64,000 nucleotides of DNA, taken from positions 806,001 to 870,000 of the forward strand of contig NZ_BMED01000002.1 in the NCBI RefSeq assembly GCF_014636315.1, read 5' to 3'. Made by a program: the position numbers and the translations under genes. The number at the start of each line of letters is the position of its first letter. Position 1 is the first letter of the stretch. This DNA comes from Parundibacterium terreum (GTDB lineage: Bacteria; Pseudomonadota; Gammaproteobacteria; Burkholderiales; Burkholderiaceae_D). Positions 44,752-56,403 of the stretch are shown here, piece after piece. The notes below the pieces were generated by a model, which was not told the origin of the DNA, did no database searches, and worked only from the letters and a program-made list of their open reading frames with translations.

Positions 44752-45387
44752 ATGACAAACAACAAAGAACCCGGCACTGAGCTGGACAGCATTACCGCCG
44801 CCACGCTGGATAATTACAACCGCACCGCGCAGTCTTTCCGCGAAGGTACGCGTGACCATGATGTGAGCCAGAATGTCGCGGCGCTGCTGCGCCACATCCA
44901 GGTAGAAGCACCGTTCACGCTGCTGGATTTTGGCTGTGGGCCGGGGCGCGACCTGAAGACCTTTTCGGGCATGGGCCATATTGCGATAGGCCTGGATGGT
45001 TCGGAACAATTTGCGGAAATGGCGCGCGCCGATACTGGTTGTGAAGTATGGCAGCAGGATTTTTTAAAGCTGGATCTGCCTGCTGACAAGTTCGACGGCA
45101 TTTTTGCCAACGCATCGCTGCAGCATGTGCCCAGCAGCGAACTGCCGCGCGTATTGAAGGAGTTGTACGCCAGCCTGAAACCCGGCGGTGTGCTGTTCTG
45201 CTCTCTGCCGCGCGGGAATAATATGGAGGGCTGGAGCCGCGAGCGCTATAGCGTATTCCACGACAAGACCATGTGGTGGGCGTATATGCAACAGGCCGGG
45301 TTTAGTGAGCTGGAGCATTACTACAGGCCCGAAGGCATGCCGCGTGAGCAGCAGCCCTGGCTGGCCAGTGCGTGGAGAAAGGTTTAA
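44752..45387 (+). CDS. Class I SAM-dependent methyltransferase
   Basis: 211 residues with motif I LLDFGCGPGRDLKTFSGMG, the acidic loop IGLDGSEQFAEMAR and motif IV-like DGIFANASLQHVP. It binds S-adenosylmethionine; the substrate is unknown. GC content returns to that of the core genome here. Confidence 0.88.
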   Translation: MTNNKEPGTELDSITAATLDNYNRTAQSFREGTRDHDVSQNVAALLRHIQVEAPFTLLDFGCGPGRDLKTFSGMGHIAIGLDGSEQFAEMARADTGCEVWQQDFLKLDLPADKFDGIFANASLQHVPSSELPRVLKELYASLKPGGVLFCSLPRGNNMEGWSRERYSVFHDKTMWWAYMQQAGFSELEHYYRPEGMPREQQPWLASAWRKV

Positions 45388-45457
45388 TCTCAAAAAAACG
45401 GCGCCATGCATTTGCATCGCGCCGTCCTTGTTGCATCACGTAAAGCCAGCAGCTTTC

Positions 45458-45982
45458 TTAGTGATCGCGTCCATGGTGGTCATCATGGCCCCTGCGGTCG
45501 TCATGATCCCTGTCGTAATCTCTACCGTGATCCCTGCCATGGTCTCTACCGTGATCCCGGTCACGATCCCAGCCGCGTCCTGGAGGAGGTCCGCCGTGCC
45601 AGCCTGGTCCACCGTGGCCTTCCGGGCCGTGCCAATGTTCACGATAGCGTGGCACGTACACATTACGGTACCAGCGTTCTTGCACAAAATACACCGGTTG
45701 GCCGCAAGCGCCGTATTGCGAGCAATACCTGCGCCAGTTACGCTGATGCGCTACCGGCACATACAGATACATAGGTTCACGCACAACACCAACGGGTGGG
45801 CCGTAAATAACGGTAGGACGGGTATATACGACTTGCGGGCCGGGAACAGCGCCGATATCAACCCGGCCATACAGGCCAGGCTGCGCAAAATTGAGGGAGA
45901 CGCCGACGTCAGTGGCGAAACTGGAAGCGCTGGCAGCGGTAAGGGCTGCTGCCAGGGCTGTTGCAAATAGTATTTTTTTCAT
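45458..45982 (-). CDS. Secreted protein with a DRDHGRDH repeat tail
   Basis: 174 residues with a signal peptide (FATALAAALTAASASSFA, then TDV). The middle part is aromatic and basic (RNWRRYCSQYGACGQPVYFVQERWYR). The last 50 residues are a His/Asp/Arg/Gly repeat (WDRDRDHGRDHGRDHGRDYD) encoded by a degenerate 12-bp DNA repeat. The tail could bind metals; function is unknown. ATG at 45982 is used, since the frame further upstream begins with GTG three codons before. Confidence 0.7.
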   Translation of the reverse strand: MKKILFATALAAALTAASASSFATDVGVSLNFAQPGLYGRVDIGAVPGPQVVYTRPTVIYGPPVGVVREPMYLYVPVAHQRNWRRYCSQYGACGQPVYFVQERWYRNVYVPRYREHWHGPEGHGGPGWHGGPPPGRGWDRDRDHGRDHGRDHGRDYDRDHDDRRGHDDHHGRDH

Positions 45983-46104
45983 CGGATACACTCATTAAGC
46001 TTGTACAGGTGAGTATACAACGACAAGTGAGCATATCCGATGACTGCTATTACATCTTGTTACTCGTTTAACACTCTGGTGCGAGGCTAGGAATTACCCC
46101 CGAA

Positions 46105-48219
<2,115 letters not shown>

Positions 48220-48541
48220 GGCTATCTCCTTCTGAGAAAACGTGAAAACGTAAGAACTTAAAAGCTTAAGTCTATGATAATCCTAAACGGTAACGCGGGT
48301 ATGACACGATGGACTTTGCTCCAGATTGGCGTACTGGCGCGCCGGAACATAGGGCATCTACCTGCAAGGGAAAAACTCCAGTCGTCCGTATTTGGAGACA
48401 GAGCAAAAAATTAACAGGGGTAAAGATTCAAATTATCATCATTTTTATTTATCGCTGGGATAGCAATTGCCCTATCGCACTAAATAGCGGATTCCCAGAA
48501 CACCTGTTGTAGCCCTAGGTCCCCCTGGCAGTGCAAGTCCC
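48220..48541. other. Intergenic region upstream of fusA
   Basis: It should contain the minus-strand fusA promoter. The stretch 48410-48490 is AT-rich. No gene is supported. Confidence 0.5.
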
Positions 48542-49285
48542 TCATGGCGAATTACATTGCTCCTGATACTTTTTCTCCGCCCTTTCCTGGATTTTTTTCA
48601 GCGTGCCATCCTTCTCCATCGCTGCCAGCACAGTTTCCAGTTCGCGCGCCAGCGCCGTATGGCGCTCGCCAAGGAAGTGGTGGGCGAGCCGTCTTTCCAG
48701 TACCGGCTCCAGGATGCGTATCTCGGTCAGGCCCAGTTTTCTCGCGGAGCAGTAATCGGTCAGCGCGTCAACCACAATGTCGGTGCGGCCCGCCGCCAGC
48801 TTCTGGAATAGCGAATCGACATTGGGCGCCTTATCCAGCTTCATGCCGTTCAGGCGTTCTTCCAGATATTTGATACCGGCAATCATACCGATGGAGTAGG
48901 GCCGCAGGCTTTCATAGCCGGTGACCCTGAACTGCTGGCGCACGCTGAATACTGCGATATCGTTATAAGTAACGGGTACGCTGACCTTGACCATCTTTTC
49001 TATCGCTGCAATGCCGCTAGCCGTGATGCCGTCCATGGTTCCCGCCTGCACCTCAGCGAAGCCACGGCGCATGGGGACATCGACAAAGTTCACCTGCACG
49101 CCCAGCCTGGCATAGGCATAGTTAAGCACTTCCTTGGTCATCATATCGCCGGCGGGGCTGCCGGTGGCCGCGATCTGCAGAGTGGCGGACAGCGCTGGCA
49201 CGACGAACAAGAGTAGCGGCATGGCGAACGCCAGCCGGCTTAGGAAAATATGTGTGAATATGCGCGAATAAGCAGGGATACGCAC
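48542..49285 (-). CDS. Periplasmic solute-binding protein, SBP_bac_3 family
   Basis: 247 residues with a signal peptide (LAFAMPLLLFVVPALSA). QIAATGSPAGDMMTKEVLNYAYARLGVQVNFVDVP and AEVQAGTMDGITASGIA are the usual SBP_bac_3 lobe-1 elements. No transporter partners adjoin it. Such orphan receptors often supply sensory or distant ABC systems. Confidence 0.8.
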   Translation of the reverse strand: MRIPAYSRIFTHIFLSRLAFAMPLLLFVVPALSATLQIAATGSPAGDMMTKEVLNYAYARLGVQVNFVDVPMRRGFAEVQAGTMDGITASGIAAIEKMVKVSVPVTYNDIAVFSVRQQFRVTGYESLRPYSIGMIAGIKYLEERLNGMKLDKAPNVDSLFQKLAAGRTDIVVDALTDYCSARKLGLTEIRILEPVLERRLAHHFLGERHTALARELETVLAAMEKDGTLKKIQERAEKKYQEQCNSP

Positions 49286-49482
49286 AGGCTGTCTCTATTT
49301 TGTAGGTGAGTTCAGTCCCTGAGTTTATGCCATTTTTAACAACAAATGAAAATTTAGTCGCCGGCTGCCCGATTTCGCCCTGCTGGCCGTGTGGGGTGGA
49401 GCAAAAACGCTTGAGATGGGAAGAAAACGAGAAGGTAGCGCAGAGCCACGCAGGTCAGCATGGCTCTATGGATGCAAAAATA

Positions 49483-50364
49483 TTAACTATGACTTGCCCA
49501 AGGCACGCTCTTTTTTTGCAGGCGCCGCAATGCCCAGTCAAACGCGAAGGCAATGAAGGCGATGACCAGGATGCCCATCACCACCACATCCGTCACCAGG
49601 AACTGCGCCGCAGACTGGATCATGAAGCCCAGGCCGCTGGTGGCGGCAATCAGCTCAGCCGCTACCAGCGTAGACCAGCCTACTCCCAGGCCTATGCGTA
49701 TCCCAGTCAGGATATCCGGCGTAGCGGAAGGCAGTACCACGAAGCGTACCAGTTGCCAGCGCGTGGCCCCCAGCGATCTGGCGGCACGGATGCGGCCTTC
49801 ATCCACCCGCCGCACACCCTGCACCGTGGCAATAGCCAGCGGCGCAAAAATGGCGAGGTAAATCAGCAATATCTTGGAAAACTCACCTATGCCGCACCAG
49901 ATCACAATCAGGGGCAGATAGGCCAGCGGAGGGATGGGCCGGTAAAACTCGATCAGGGGATCGAAAACAGCGCCAACACGGCGGCTCAAGCCTATCAGCA
50001 CGCCCAGCGGCACTGCCGCAGCAACCGCCAGCGCCAGCGCGAGCAAGACCCTCGCCACGCTGACGGAAGTGTGCTGCCACAGGGTCTTGTCCATGAAGCC
50101 TCCCGTGGCAACCGCATGGAATTTGCGCAACACATCCGCAGGCGCTGGCAGAAAAAGGCGCGGCACCAGCGAGCACTCCGTTGCCGCCCACCACAGTAGC
50201 AGCAGGGACAGCACCGTCGCAAAGGTCAGTGCCGCATCCGATATCTGAAGAGGCCGGCGCCGGGTCTTTGCGTTTTTGGCCTTTGCCGGTGCCTGCACCT
50301 GTTCTTGTACTTCCGCCACTGCAGGCGCAGCAGCCAGATGAAAAATGGCATTCAGTTCGCTCAT
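49483..50364 (-). CDS. tauC: Taurine/alkanesulfonate ABC permease
   Basis: 293 residues. An N-terminal Gln/Ala/Lys extension of about 38 residues precedes the first helix. The permease core has PPLAYLPLIVIWCGIGEFSKILLIYLA and the EAA loop AARSLGATRWQLVRFVVLPSATPDI typical of the TauC/SsuC group. It forms the membrane channel of a sulfonate importer. Its start overlaps tauB by 4 bp. Confidence 0.88.
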   Translation of the reverse strand: MSELNAIFHLAAAPAVAEVQEQVQAPAKAKNAKTRRRPLQISDAALTFATVLSLLLLWWAATECSLVPRLFLPAPADVLRKFHAVATGGFMDKTLWQHTSVSVARVLLALALAVAAAVPLGVLIGLSRRVGAVFDPLIEFYRPIPPLAYLPLIVIWCGIGEFSKILLIYLAIFAPLAIATVQGVRRVDEGRIRAARSLGATRWQLVRFVVLPSATPDILTGIRIGLGVGWSTLVAAELIAATSGLGFMIQSAAQFLVTDVVVMGILVIAFIAFAFDWALRRLQKKSVPWASHS

Positions 50365-51185
50365 GCTGCCAACTCCTGCTGTTCTTCTTGCACCTCTTGC
50401 GCCTCTTGTTCATCATGCTCCTCATGGCGCAAAAGGCTGGCCAGGATTTCTTCTCGCAGCGCGACAAAGCGAGGGTCAGACTTGATGCTGCGGGCAGATT
50501 CACCGGCGGCAAAGCGTTCTGAAAAATCCAGCCGACGTATGCTCTCCACCCGGCCGGGTCGGGCGCGCAGCAAGACCAGATCGGTCGCCAGGAATAACGC
50601 CTCTTCCACGCTGTGCGTGATCATGAACATGCCTTTGCCTGAGGTTTTCCAGATGCGCAGCAGATGCTCCTGCATGCGTTCGCGCGTCAAGGCATCCAGC
50701 GCGCCCAGCGGCTCATCCAACAACAGGAAACGCGGGTCCACTGCCAGCGCGCGCGCCAGGCCCACACGCTGGCGCATGCCGCCGGATATTTTCCAAATAG
50801 GGAAATCCGCATACTTTTCCAGGCCCACCAGGGACAGGTAATGCCGCCCCCGGGCCTCGCGCTCCGCCTTGCCCAAGCCCTGCAGGCGCAAGCCGAAACT
50901 GATATTTTCCAGCACGCTTTGCCAGGGCAGCAAGGCATCATCCTGGAAAACCACACCGCGATCCGCGCCCGGCCCGCTGACCAGCCTGCCGTCAATGCTC
51001 ACACTGCCTGCAGTGGGCGCAATAAAGCCGGCGATCACATTCAGCAAGGTGGTCTTGCCGCAGCCCGATTCACCGATCACTACCGTAAAACGACCATCCG
51101 GCAAATCCAGCGACAGGTCGCGCAAGACTTCCGTCTTGCCGTCTGCCGCATCGAATGCGACTGTCAGCGATTGCACGCGTATCAT
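50361..51185 (-). CDS. tauB: Taurine ABC transporter ATPase
   Basis: 274 residues with Walker A GESGCGKTTLLNV, signature ISGGMRQRVGLARAL and Walker B FLLLDEPLGALDALTRERM. The last 20 residues are a Glu/Gln-rich tail (EEHDEQEAQEVQEEQQELAA) not expected in TauB. It energises TauC. Confidence 0.9.
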   Translation of the reverse strand: MIRVQSLTVAFDAADGKTEVLRDLSLDLPDGRFTVVIGESGCGKTTLLNVIAGFIAPTAGSVSIDGRLVSGPGADRGVVFQDDALLPWQSVLENISFGLRLQGLGKAEREARGRHYLSLVGLEKYADFPIWKISGGMRQRVGLARALAVDPRFLLLDEPLGALDALTRERMQEHLLRIWKTSGKGMFMITHSVEEALFLATDLVLLRARPGRVESIRRLDFSERFAAGESARSIKSDPRFVALREEILASLLRHEEHDEQEAQEVQEEQQELAA

Positions 51186-51196
51186 CGGCGGCCTTG

Positions 51197-52204
51197 TTAT
51201 TGCACGGCTTGTTTGACGAACTGCGTATTGACGAAAGGACGATAATCCGCCAGCACCTTGTCGGCCTTCTTCTGCTCTTTCAGGAATTTGGAAGTATCGT
51301 CTATCGCCTTGGCCGTGCCGCCCGCCAGCAATCTGCCTGAGGCTTGCTCTTCCAGCGTAGGGAACAAGCTGCCTTTCAGCAGATCTGGCACATCAGCCTT
51401 GTTGGCGCCTGTCAGCCTTGCGATCTTGTCTGCCTGGGCAGAATCCGCCGTCCAGGTCTTGCCGTTCTTGCGGTATTCCGCATAGGCCTTGCCGGTGATG
51501 CGCACAAAGGCGGTGACGAAGTCAGGATTTTTTTGCGCGAAATCCTTGCGTACTATCCACGCATCAAATGTCGGCGCGCCCCACTTTGCCACTTCCGATG
51601 AATCGGTCAGCACCTTGCCGGATTCTTTGGCCTTGCCCAGCGCTGGGTCCCACACATAGGCAGCGTCAATATCACCGCGCTGCCATGCCGCAGCGATTTC
51701 GGTCGGCCGCAGGTTCAGGATGGTGACGCTCTTGGGATCGATCTTCCAGTGCTTCAAGGCAGCCAGCAGGCTGTAATGCGTAGTGGAGACAAAGGGAACC
51801 GCGATCTTCTTGCCCACCAGGTCTTGCGCCTTGCTGATGCCGCTGCCATTGCGCACCACCAGCGCCTCTGCCTGGCCGATCTCGGCAGCGACAAAGATCG
51901 TCTCTATAGGCAATTCGCGGCTGGCCGCCGCTGCCAGCGGGCTGCTGCCCACATAGCCTATCTGTATATCGCCGGAAGCTACCGCCGTGATCACATCACC
52001 GCCGCTCTCGAATTTTTTCCAGTTGATTTTCCAGCCGCTGGCCTTTTCATATTCGCCATCGGCCTGCGCCACCTTGGATGGTTCTACCACGGTCTGGTAG
52101 GCAATATTGACTTCCTTGTCCGCCGCTTGCGCCACTCCAGCCACACCCATGATAGACAGGGCAATCGCCAGCGCAGAAAGTTTTTTCAAATAATTGGTTC
52201 TCAT
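51197..52204 (-). CDS. tauA: Taurine-binding periplasmic protein
   Basis: 335 residues with a signal peptide ending AGVAQAA. The body follows TauA: EVNIAYQTVVEPSKVAQADG, FESGGDVITAVASGDIQIGYVGSSPLAAAASR, IAVPFVSTTHYSLLAALKHW. It is the first gene of tauABC. The dioxygenase gene tauD is not in the window. Confidence 0.92.
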   Translation of the reverse strand: MRTNYLKKLSALAIALSIMGVAGVAQAADKEVNIAYQTVVEPSKVAQADGEYEKASGWKINWKKFESGGDVITAVASGDIQIGYVGSSPLAAAASRELPIETIFVAAEIGQAEALVVRNGSGISKAQDLVGKKIAVPFVSTTHYSLLAALKHWKIDPKSVTILNLRPTEIAAAWQRGDIDAAYVWDPALGKAKESGKVLTDSSEVAKWGAPTFDAWIVRKDFAQKNPDFVTAFVRITGKAYAEYRKNGKTWTADSAQADKIARLTGANKADVPDLLKGSLFPTLEEQASGRLLAGGTAKAIDDTSKFLKEQKKADKVLADYRPFVNTQFVKQAVQ

Positions 52205-52661
52205 AGTATCCCTTAAATTCCCTGTATCCGGGTTGACAAGGAAGCGCTCCTCGCCGCCTGCAGTCGGAAGGCTGCCGCAAAACCGGCCCGCCCCTTCTCT
52301 TCCTGCAAGCTAAATTTAAAGAATTTCTGGCCTAATCCAAACGAATCATTTCAACTATGGATATGTGGATATTTAGGTGGACCAGCTCTGCAGAGGTCCT
52401 TGGCACCAGGCAAGCTAACACCCTTGTCAAACGCATAGCCGCTTTTCAGGCGACAACGGGCACTCACAAAATGGCGGGCCAGGATTCACGCGAATTGCCG
52501 GACAGCCTGCTCGACACCTGCACCGCCGAGCGGTGGCCGTCGTCGAAGCGGTGCTGGCGAACACTCTGGCCCAGGCCACCATCACGCGGCCCTATCAGCA
52601 GGCCGGTGCAATGCGGGATCCGGCGGCAAATCTGATGCAGCTCGCACAGCCCCAAACTGGG
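52205..52661. other. Intergenic region upstream of tauA
   Basis: The first 150 bp upstream of tauA probably hold its promoter. The remainder (52360-52660) has high GC and overlapping short frames in several phases, one reading VVEAVLANTLAQATITRPYQ. It may be a degraded gene, but I cannot identify it. Confidence 0.45.
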
Positions 52662-53645
52662 TCACAGGTTCCATCCCTTTATACTTGTATCGAGCTTGTT
52701 ATCTATATCAAAAGCAACCGAACCGTGTGAATCCGCTTCGCTTTCCAGGTAGTTATCCATCACGCCCTGCCTTGCATTTTGGGATGTCGCCGCACCTACC
52801 TTCGCATGGTAGACATCTTCGGCCTTGTCCACGCTGTCGATATTCATGCCATATTTTCCCACTAGCGTTTTTTTATTCGGCGAGTTTGCCTTCCCCCAGC
52901 CACTTAACACTCGCGACGTGCCATCCCTTTCATGCGTAAAGGCCCTGGAATAGGGGCCCCTCACGTCGACATTTAGTTTCTTAATTTTTCCCTTAGGTAC
53001 GGGCTGTTGATCTCTCAGCGCAATCATCTTTTCCTTGAGTTCGGCGGCGAAACGCTCAATGACAGAACCATCGCCCTCCTTCGCCACGATCGTTCTTTTC
53101 AGATCGCCCTCAAAGCTCTTATCCGCCGCCATGCACGAGTGAAACTGAATCTTGCGAATCGTCTTAAGCTGATCCAAACTTAGCTTAGTGGTGAATTCAC
53201 CCGCCAATGCCTTTGCCCAGATGGTGTTGCCGTTATAAAAAATACCGCCTTGATTTCCATGCCCGATCAGATGTATCTCCGCCAGGTCGGCATTGGGGAA
53301 TTGCGGATACTGCACGCTTTGGCCCGTTCCCAGCCGAGCCCCCTCTTCTGCTATGGACGTGTTCTCAGTTCTTTCCTCCGGCTTGCTCGTATCTGCCGCA
53401 TATGGCCTGAAAACGATGCGCGCCAACTGAGCGACCGGCTGGCCTTGGCTGGCGGCCATCAACTGACTCATGGATTTCAGTTGGACAGAGCGGGCGCTAT
53501 TCGCGGCCATATCCTGCAAAGCCCGTAGTTGCACGGCTTGCGGACTGTTGGCAGCGAGTCGCTGATGCGTGCTCACGCCCCCCGCTTGCACATCGCGGTC
53601 CGGCTGCCTGTCATTCCTGGGTACTTTGGGGGCGGTTACACGCAT
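52662..53645 (-). CDS. Effector-like protein with a caspase/CPD-type cysteine protease fold
   Basis: 327 residues. Residues 28-75 contain three imperfect repeats (NSPQAVQLRALQDMAANSAR and following) like the N termini of eCIS-associated effectors. Then LAEIHLIGHGNQGG places His129 and KIQFHSCMAAD places Cys171, the His-Gly ... Ala/Ser-Cys spacing of clan CD peptidases such as MARTX CPD, gingipain and caspases. The predicted activity is peptide cleavage. GGGA lies 7 nt before the ATG at 53645; alternative starts lie at 53651 and 53675. No immunity partner is adjacent. Confidence 0.65.
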   Translation of the reverse strand: MRVTAPKVPRNDRQPDRDVQAGGVSTHQRLAANSPQAVQLRALQDMAANSARSVQLKSMSQLMAASQGQPVAQLARIVFRPYAADTSKPEERTENTSIAEEGARLGTGQSVQYPQFPNADLAEIHLIGHGNQGGIFYNGNTIWAKALAGEFTTKLSLDQLKTIRKIQFHSCMAADKSFEGDLKRTIVAKEGDGSVIERFAAELKEKMIALRDQQPVPKGKIKKLNVDVRGPYSRAFTHERDGTSRVLSGWGKANSPNKKTLVGKYGMNIDSVDKAEDVYHAKVGAATSQNARQGVMDNYLESEADSHGSVAFDIDNKLDTSIKGWNL

Positions 53646-53974
53646 AAACATTCCCTGAAGTTGGTAGCGGGTCAACAGGATTAAACACCTCGCTGTTGCC
53701 TTTGTCTATACAAATGCGAGCAATGGGCGATTGGTGCTTGCAAACTGGCTATTGCCTGGATCGATGACGAAGACAGCACGGCAGGATTGGAAAAAGTGCT
53801 CCGTCGCTGACTTATCCCGGCTTAACTTTGAATATGTGAATATCCAGAGCCACGAGGTCAGTTGCGAGCCCTCGGCCCATCAGCAGTTGACAAACCGTGT
53901 ACATGCCAACCGTTGCATGATCCCAGACCCGGTCCATCCGCTAAAGGCTATCGTCTCCCCAACTCCTTTTTCAA
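53646..53974. other. Intergenic region between effector genes
   Basis: No supported gene on either strand. It carries the presumed promoter of the caspase-like effector gene and the end of the transcript from the gene at 53975. Confidence 0.45.
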
Positions 53975-54277
53975 TCAGTCACGCTGCTCCTCCGCCGACA
54001 GTGCGTCTGCAAGCCCTAGCAACTCAGAAAACAGACCGCGTTGTGCGCGTAATGATGCAAGTTCTCGCAAGTCGTTCAATAGACTATCAAAATCCGGTTG
54101 ATCCTCAATGGCTATAGCGTCGTTCCCCGCGTTTTGGAGGTCGTGATCCAAGGACGCTTCGACCGTCGCGATGGTTGCAGCAATTTCGCGTAGCGATTCT
54201 TGCCACTCTCGCACCATTTCGACACGAACTTCAGTAGGCAACGAGTGGACAAAAAAAACTGATTGAGGAGATGACAT
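53975..54277 (-). CDS. Small acidic helical protein, candidate immunity partner
   Basis: 100 residues, strongly acidic, predicted all-helical with a coiled-coil look (VRVEMVREWQESLREIAATI, DFDSLLNDLRELASLRAQRG). It starts 29 nt after the stop of the DUF4157/nuclease-like effector on the same strand, the usual position of an immunity gene. I recognise no family. The ATG at 54277 was chosen over an in-frame start at 54469 that would overlap the effector gene. Confidence 0.6.
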   Translation of the reverse strand: MSSPQSVFFVHSLPTEVRVEMVREWQESLREIAATIATVEASLDHDLQNAGNDAIAIEDQPDFDSLLNDLRELASLRAQRGLFSELLGLADALSAEEQRD

Positions 54278-54306
54278 GTGGAAAACTTCCAAGCATAATG
54301 TTTCTT

Positions 54307-55800
54307 CTATACTCGTGTGGCGGCGGGAAGGACTATCTCCACCGAATAGCTCATCCGTCCACCTCGCCCTACAGCCTGACGCAAGTGAACCCGGAAGTCG
54401 CGATCGTAGGTTAAGCCGCCAGCTACTCCATCGCGAACAGCAACAGTCAGCAGTATTGTAGGGCCCCAAAGTCCTCCAGGGTACGGTATCGCCTGCGGAT
54501 AGTAATTTTTAGCAAACCCATTATTTGATACAGCATCAATGACAGTCTGATCTACTGCAGCCCGATTACCGACTATTGTCGCAACCTGAGTGGGGTGTGT
54601 AACCTCCACTTCAACTGTAGCACTAGAATACCCCGTTCTCCGGGACAATTGAGAGATTGCCGATGTCAGCATTCCATCGAGTCCGTTTTGTGTTGTCGTT
54701 CGTTTGACCTCGATGGCCCCTTTTACTCCCCCTGGGCCCTGCGTAACAATTAAATCCGGGTCACGCAAATTACTGACTCCGCCTCTTGCGCCTTGTTCGT
54801 TTAAAATATTCCTAGCGGCATTGCGCCCTGCTTTGACTTCTTGTTGGTAGTAGTACCCTCCGGCATGGGAATCAATTTCCTCCATATCGTGCATAAGGCC
54901 CAAGACACTACTGCGCAAGAAGGGATTGAGCCCATCCGCAACCACGTCGTTATGGCTTCCGTTAGCAGGCAGCAGATAGTGGTTGTACGCGCCCTGTAGA
55001 GCCAAAATATCGGCCTGAACATGCCCATCCACGATACCATGCTTCGCATGATGCTGGTTCCAAATTGTTTGCGCGTTGGTTAGTTCAGCTGCCGTCAATT
55101 GTGTGACTGGCGAGGAATTTGGAATCATTCCCAACATCTCAACCGGACCCTTTTCAACTAAGTGCCCAAGGCGAGAAGCCTGCTCTCCCATCAAATCTGC
55201 CTCTCCCTCTAACCCAACATCATCATTGAGAGGAGTTCCCGGCTTCATCTGCATGGTCGCCCGAACCCGTCCCTGCGCCTGCTGCACAACATGCCAAGCC
55301 TCATGCGACAAATGTCTCTCCTGACCAGGCCCCACATGAATCTCGCTCCCCTGCGCATATGCATGCGCCAACAACTGCGCCGGTTTTTCCGAGTTGTAGT
55401 GCACCTTTACATGATCCATGCTTATTCCAGACAGCGATTCGATCCCTGATTTCAACTGATTTGGCAGCCCGGTATTGTTAGGCTTCTCCTCTCGCTGCAC
55501 AGGCGATAACTGAGGGGGCATTTCCCCGTTTTCTTCCAGTTGAGCTGCCCCACCAAATAGTGCATTTATTTTATTGCGCTGCGCCACCATCCTCGGGCTG
55601 TTGTGAATAGCATCGCTCAATGCCTGTTGCTGCAGCACACGCGGGCTGTTATTCATCATCTCAGCCAGTTTGCGTTGGGCCGCAGCCGCTGGCCGGCTGT
55701 CCACAAAATCCCGCTCCTGCAATGCTATCCCGGCAGTTGTCCTCTGGACGGCATCAGGCTGTTTTTCTGCTTGGAGCGGTGGTTGCTGGGGCGTGTGCAT
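54307..55800 (-). CDS. DUF4157-domain effector with PD-(D/E)XK-like nuclease C terminus
   Basis: 497 residues. The N terminus has two NSPR-type repeats (NNSPRVLQQQALSDAIHNSP, residues 50-69), then the DUF4157 domain at about 111-206 with HEAWH at 166-170. The C terminus contains DPDLIV (347-352) and GAIEVKRTTT with Glu364-Val-Lys366, the D...E-x-K layout of PD-(D/E)XK nucleases. The DUF4157 region is nearly the same as in the protein at 8034-10739. Modular N terminus plus unique toxin-like tail plus a small downstream gene is the polymorphic toxin pattern. Confidence 0.78.
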   Translation of the reverse strand: MHTPQQPPLQAEKQPDAVQRTTAGIALQERDFVDSRPAAAAQRKLAEMMNNSPRVLQQQALSDAIHNSPRMVAQRNKINALFGGAAQLEENGEMPPQLSPVQREEKPNNTGLPNQLKSGIESLSGISMDHVKVHYNSEKPAQLLAHAYAQGSEIHVGPGQERHLSHEAWHVVQQAQGRVRATMQMKPGTPLNDDVGLEGEADLMGEQASRLGHLVEKGPVEMLGMIPNSSPVTQLTAAELTNAQTIWNQHHAKHGIVDGHVQADILALQGAYNHYLLPANGSHNDVVADGLNPFLRSSVLGLMHDMEEIDSHAGGYYYQQEVKAGRNAARNILNEQGARGGVSNLRDPDLIVTQGPGGVKGAIEVKRTTTQNGLDGMLTSAISQLSRRTGYSSATVEVEVTHPTQVATIVGNRAAVDQTVIDAVSNNGFAKNYYPQAIPYPGGLWGPTILLTVAVRDGVAGGLTYDRDFRVHLRQAVGRGGRMSYSVEIVLPAATRV

Positions 55801-56403
55801 GCTGGCGGCCTTCTTATGTGAGTAATGCCATCAATATGACCTCGTGATCATAGTTCACTTTTTTACAGTGAAGCATACGAGGTCGGGGGAAACGCCTATG
55901 ACCACCCGACACATCCCAAGGAGCAGGCATTCTTGTCCTGTTTTTCGCACTCCTTGAGTCTTAATGTCAAGAATGCTCTACAGCACCACCAACGGCTGAC
56001 TTTTCATTCTTATTCCCTCTGCAGATATGCTTGTCTCAGAAAATATTTTCATGTTTTTATGCAAGTAGCAGTTTAGAAAAGATTTTAAAAATAACAAGTA
56101 TCAAATTAACATCCATCTTGAGCATCTGGAACAGTGTGAAAGCGGTATATCTGATTATCAACAATCGGATACACGGGGGAATTCGTTATGAGCGAGACGC
56201 ATCAATGCCTGCTCGTTGTATGGGATCATTTGTGACTTATGCCCCAACATATTTAGCTTGCTGAGTAGGCTAGATCAATTGGTAGTTTGGTGGTCACTCC
56301 ATGCAGAGGGCGGGTCTAAATGAGAAAAATTCCAGCAATAAATGAATTGCAGCAACTAAACCCCTGATTATTAAGTAAAAATTAATTTACCCCGTTTTCT
56401 TCC
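55801..56403. other. AT-rich region between the effector gene and groESL
   Basis: No gene is supported. It holds an inverted repeat GCATTCTTG/CAAGAATGC (55927-55976) that may be a terminator or operator, and the AT-rich promoter zone of the effector gene (minus strand) near 55840-55860. Confidence 0.5.
55927..55976. repeat. Inverted repeat upstream of the DUF4157 effector gene
   Basis: Nine-bp perfect arms (GCATTCTTG and CAAGAATGC) with a 32-nt interior, about 130 bp upstream of the effector ATG. Confidence 0.45.
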
